Both the position numbers and the translations under genes were made by a program. The notes below the pieces were generated by a model. It saw only the letters and a list, made by a program, of their open reading frames with translations, made no database searches and was not told the origin of the DNA. Below, one piece after another: positions 61,311 to 64,000 of a stretch of 64,000 nucleotides of DNA (position 1 is the stretch's first letter; the number at the start of each line of letters is the position of its first letter). Source of the stretch: Bradyrhizobium sp. LMTR 3 (GTDB taxonomy: Bacteria > Pseudomonadota > Alphaproteobacteria > Rhizobiales > Xanthobacteraceae); NCBI RefSeq assembly GCF_001693485.1, contig NZ_MAXC01000053.1:186001-250000 (forward strand). The letters run 5' to 3'.

Positions 61311-62705
61311 ATGCACGTCCGCGAACTGCGGTGGATTGAGCCTGTCACCGCGATGCGCTGTCTCGCGCATCGAGCGCACCTGACGTTTCTCGACAGCGCG
61401 GCAACGCATGAGCTGCTTGGGCGCTATTCCTATCTGAGCTGCGAGCCGTTCAGCACGTATACGGTCACGGACGGACAGGCGAATTACAACACAGAGGCTC
61501 TCGCGGGCGATCCGTGGCGAGCTCTTCGCACCCTGCTCGCGAGGTACCCAGAAGAGCATCGTCCCGATCTGCCGCCGTTCCAGGGCGGTGCGGCCGGCTT
61601 CTTTGCTTATGATCTGAACAGGACACTGGAGCGACTGCCCGCGCCGGCAATCTCCGGTCAGAGGTTGCCGCAATCCATCCTGCATTTCTATGACGTGGTC
61701 ATCAGCTTCGATCACCGTGACGACAGATGCTGGATCGTCTCGACCGGATGGCCGGAGCAGGATCCCGCACGACGGCGCGAGCGTGCGCGTCGTCGAGCCG
61801 ATGAGTTTGCAGCGCTGCTCGACCGCCCAAGGGCGCCGCGGAATGACTTCCCCGCCACAGCGGGCGCATGGCATTCTAACTTCAGCCGTGAGGGCTACAT
61901 TGCGGCGGTGCAGCGCGTCATCGACTTGATTCTGGCTGGCGACGTCTTCCAAGCGAACGTTGCGCAGCGCTTCAGCGCCCGCTTATCGAGCTCATTTGAT
62001 CCGCTGGCCTTCTATTGCCAGTTGCGGTCATTGAACCCGGCTCCCTTTGCAGCCCTCCTGCGGTACGGCAAGCTGACCGTTGCCTCGAGCTCGCCGGAAC
62101 GATTCCTCAAGCTTGATGGACGGCAGGTCGAAACGCGGCCGATCAAGGGCACGATCGCGCGCTCCGCTGATTCCGAAGACGACCGGCGCCGCGCTGAACT
62201 CCTCCTCGCGTCCGAAAAGGACCGTGCCGAGAACACGATGATCGTCGACCTCCTGCGCAACGATCTGTCACGCGTTTGCACGCCGCAGTCGGTCGAGGTT
62301 CCAGAGCTGTGTGCCCTGGAATCCTATGCCTCAGTGCACCACCTCGTGTCGACCGTGACGGGTGAACTTGCCGGAGATGAAGATGCTGTCAGCTTACTGC
62401 GAGCTTGCTTTCCCGGCGGCTCCATCACCGGGGCGCCCAAGGTGCGATCGATGGAAATCATTGCGGAGATCGAGCGGGTCGCGCGAGAGGTCTATTGCGG
62501 GGCGATCGGCTTTATCGGCTTCAACGGGCACATGGATACGAATATTGCGATCCGCACGGTCACGATCGACGATGACTTGGCTCTGTTTCATGCAGGGAGC
62601 GGGATCACGGCCATGTCGGATCCAGAAGCCGAATACGAGGAGACGCTCGCCAAGGCGCAGCGCATATTTGACGCGTTTCGTGCTGACACACCTGGTGCAT
62701 CTTGA
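61311..62705 (+). CDS. pabB: Aminodeoxychorismate synthase component I
   Basis: 464 residues of the chorismate-binding family. RPIKGTIAR carries the catalytic lysine that marks PabB rather than anthranilate synthase (PIAGT), followed by SEKDRAENTMIVDLLRNDLSRV and FPGGSITGAPKVRSMEII. It makes 4-amino-4-deoxychorismate for folate. ATG 61311 (AAGG upstream) fits the family N-terminus; a GTG at 61251 would add 20 residues. Overlaps pabA by four bases. Confidence 0.9.
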   Translation: MHVRELRWIEPVTAMRCLAHRAHLTFLDSAATHELLGRYSYLSCEPFSTYTVTDGQANYNTEALAGDPWRALRTLLARYPEEHRPDLPPFQGGAAGFFAYDLNRTLERLPAPAISGQRLPQSILHFYDVVISFDHRDDRCWIVSTGWPEQDPARRRERARRRADEFAALLDRPRAPRNDFPATAGAWHSNFSREGYIAAVQRVIDLILAGDVFQANVAQRFSARLSSSFDPLAFYCQLRSLNPAPFAALLRYGKLTVASSSPERFLKLDGRQVETRPIKGTIARSADSEDDRRRAELLLASEKDRAENTMIVDLLRNDLSRVCTPQSVEVPELCALESYASVHHLVSTVTGELAGDEDAVSLLRACFPGGSITGAPKVRSMEIIAEIERVAREVYCGAIGFIGFNGHMDTNIAIRTVTIDDDLALFHAGSGITAMSDPEAEYEETLAKAQRIFDAFRADTPGAS

Positions 62706-63286
62706 TTGTCATCATCGACAATTACGACTCTTTTGTCTTCAATATTGCCCGCTATTTTCGCAAGCTGGGTGCCGCAACGGCAGTGATCCGGAATGACGTC
62801 GTCAGCGTCAGCGATCTTGCCTGCCTCAAGCCGCGCGCCCTGGTCGTCTCCCCCGGTCCCTGCACGCCAATGGAGGCCGGACTGTCGACGACCGTAATCC
62901 GCGAGCTGTCAGGTCATCTCCCAATTCTCGGCATCTGCCTCGGACATCAGTGTATTGGGAGCGTGTTCGGCGGACGCGTCGCGCGTGCCCTTCGTCCGAT
63001 GCACGGCCGGTCCTCATACGTCACCCATGACGGCCGCGGACTGTTCAAGGACCTCCCCTCCCCACTTTGCGTTGGCCGCTACCATTCTCTTGTTGTTGAG
63101 TTCGACGAGTCATGCGCACTGCAACTAACGGTAACAGCGCGTTCGGATGAGGGCGAGATCATGGCCCTCGCGCATCGCTCTCACCCGACCTACGGCGTAC
63201 AGTTCCACCCGGAATCGATACTTACCCAACAAGGGCAGGTGCTACTGATGAACTTCTTGCGGCTGGCAGAGACTTGTCGACGATGA
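62702..63286 (+). CDS. pabA: Aminodeoxychorismate synthase glutamine amidotransferase
   Basis: 194 residues, class-I glutamine amidotransferase: IIDNYDSFVFNIAR, SPGPCTP, the nucleophile in GICLGHQCIG and the His/Glu pair in FHPES. It supplies ammonia to PabB (or, in many bacteria, also to TrpE). TTG 62702 overlaps the pabB stop. Confidence 0.92.
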   Translation: MIVIIDNYDSFVFNIARYFRKLGAATAVIRNDVVSVSDLACLKPRALVVSPGPCTPMEAGLSTTVIRELSGHLPILGICLGHQCIGSVFGGRVARALRPMHGRSSYVTHDGRGLFKDLPSPLCVGRYHSLVVEFDESCALQLTVTARSDEGEIMALAHRSHPTYGVQFHPESILTQQGQVLLMNFLRLAETCRR

Positions 63287-63370
63287 GGATATCGGAGAGC
63301 GGGTCGCACAACTGCCAGCCGGACAAGCGAATTCGTCAAAGGTTGCTTTTGGGAGGCAGTCTTGGGTGTG

Positions 63371-63661
63371 ATGGAACGCTTGGTCTTGAGCGACGCGGCC
63401 CGGGATTGGATAGCGCCACTGATCATCGGCCGGCCCGACCAAATGGGATCGACGGAACGCAACAATCGGATGTTCGTGGAGCGCATCCCGTTGCTTGTGC
63501 GTACGGGCGCTCCCTGGCGCGATATCCCAAAAGGTGTTTGGGATTGGAAGAGCGTTTTTCGGCACTTCATCCATTATTGCGCGTTCAACGACGATGCTGG
63601 CGTGATGTACCAGAGCAGGACGCCGTTGCTCCGATGGTCCGCGCGATGCATGATCTTCTGA
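63371..63661 (+). pseudogene. Broken IS5-family transposase
   Basis: MERLVLSDAARDWIAPLIIG, then RPDQMGSTERNNRMFVE, VRTGAPWRDIP and WDWKSVFRHF are the N-terminal domain of IS5/IS1031-group transposases. After this the frame shifts and no DDE core follows. Expected VEGVLWIVRTG is altered to VERIPLLVRTG, in keeping with decay. A remnant after pabA. Confidence 0.7.
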
Positions 63662-64000
63662 TGCAAGCGCGCGGCGTGCGGTGGATGATCCTTGCGATTG
63701 CCGCAAACGCGGGCTTCCTCGCTTCCTTCATCATGAAGTACCAGCACCTGCCGCTCTCGAACTGGGCCGGTGCGACTCGTTCCCAATGGCTCTACGTACC
63801 TATGGGAGAAAGCCGGTTGGGAGGGCATTTCCCGGTCTCGGGGCCGAGGGCTTACATCCTCTTTGCCGTGCGACAATCCGCTATGTTGGGCGCAGAAAAA
63901 CCTGATCCTCATGGCCTGGCGACCCTAATGTGGCCGTGTAGTTCACGCCATTGAGAGGAAAATTTGTCTCCGGCTGAGACGCGCTCGGCAGCAGGTTGTG
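63662..64000. other. Right edge, no supported gene
   Basis: Plus-strand frames (e.g. 63681-63905) contain a hydrophobic stretch (WMILAIAANAGFLASFIMKYQHLPL) but no family I recognise. It may be more insertion-sequence debris or the start of a gene beyond the window. Confidence 0.35.

Noticed and set aside
1..64000. CRISPR arrays, rRNA and tRNA genes
   Set aside because: No regularly spaced direct repeats, no rRNA blocks and no tRNA cloverleaf with CCA-proximal TTCGA motif were found on reading through both strands; a tRNA search program was not available.

Overview
The window looks like symbiosis-region DNA from an alphaproteobacterium, most likely Bradyrhizobium. The FixL, FixJ, FixK2 and HupS products read like the known Bradyrhizobium proteins. 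The genes fixLJ, a single receiver protein and fixK2 follow one another as in B. japonicum. Tight, high-GC operons alternate with 1-3 kb stretches of broken genes and small-RNA-like hairpins, as is usual for symbiosis islands or plasmids. This identification is by recognition, not by database search.

Layout. 1-1.8 kb: 5' part of hupL and all of hupS (uptake [NiFe] hydrogenase) on the minus strand, behind a -24/-12 (sigma54) promoter. 2.4-3.9 kb: a minus-strand gene of the PrnB / indoleamine-dioxygenase-like haem family, with a probable frameshift near its 5' end and a sigma54-type promoter upstream. 5.1-28.1 kb: an almost complete aerobic cobalamin (B12) locus: alpha-ribazole phosphatase, cobT, cobF, cbiM, cobA, cobB, cobM, cobE, cobL, cobK, cobJ, cobI, cobH, cobG, cobN, cobW, a DUF1636 protein, cobO, cobQ, cobC, cobD, cobU, cobS and bluB. 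Two cobalamin riboswitches lie in it. CobS/CobT chelatase subunits are absent. 28-31.5 kb: decayed DNA with remnants of phaB, uspA and a response regulator, hairpin RNAs and one hypothetical gene. 31.5-47.7 kb: the microaerobic module hemN, a DUF6455 gene, fixNOQP, fixGHIS, a 46-residue membrane protein, an FnrN/FixK1-type regulator, a CBS-domain protein, fixLJ, a receiver protein and fixK2. Seven good 14-bp FixK2-type boxes (TTG[AC]-N6-[TG]CAA) and one weaker one mark its promoters. 48-51.5 kb: a cold-shock gene and metE behind a third cobalamin riboswitch. 51.6-55.2 kb: sparse DNA with three short genes and an sRNA-like module. 55.2-63.3 kb: biotin genes bioA-bioD-bioF, panD and bioB, the GntR regulator bioR with two BioR boxes, a Dabb protein, and pabB-pabA. 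63.4 kb to the end: a broken IS5-family transposase.

How it fits together. FixL senses O2 through haem and FixJ switches on fixK2. FixK2 then appears to drive the cbb3 oxidase operons, hemN, the FnrN-like regulator and small accessory genes. The hydrogenase recycles H2 from nitrogenase. B12, biotin, pantothenate and folate/pABA genes supply cofactors. B12 level feeds back through riboswitches on cob genes and on the B12-independent methionine synthase metE.
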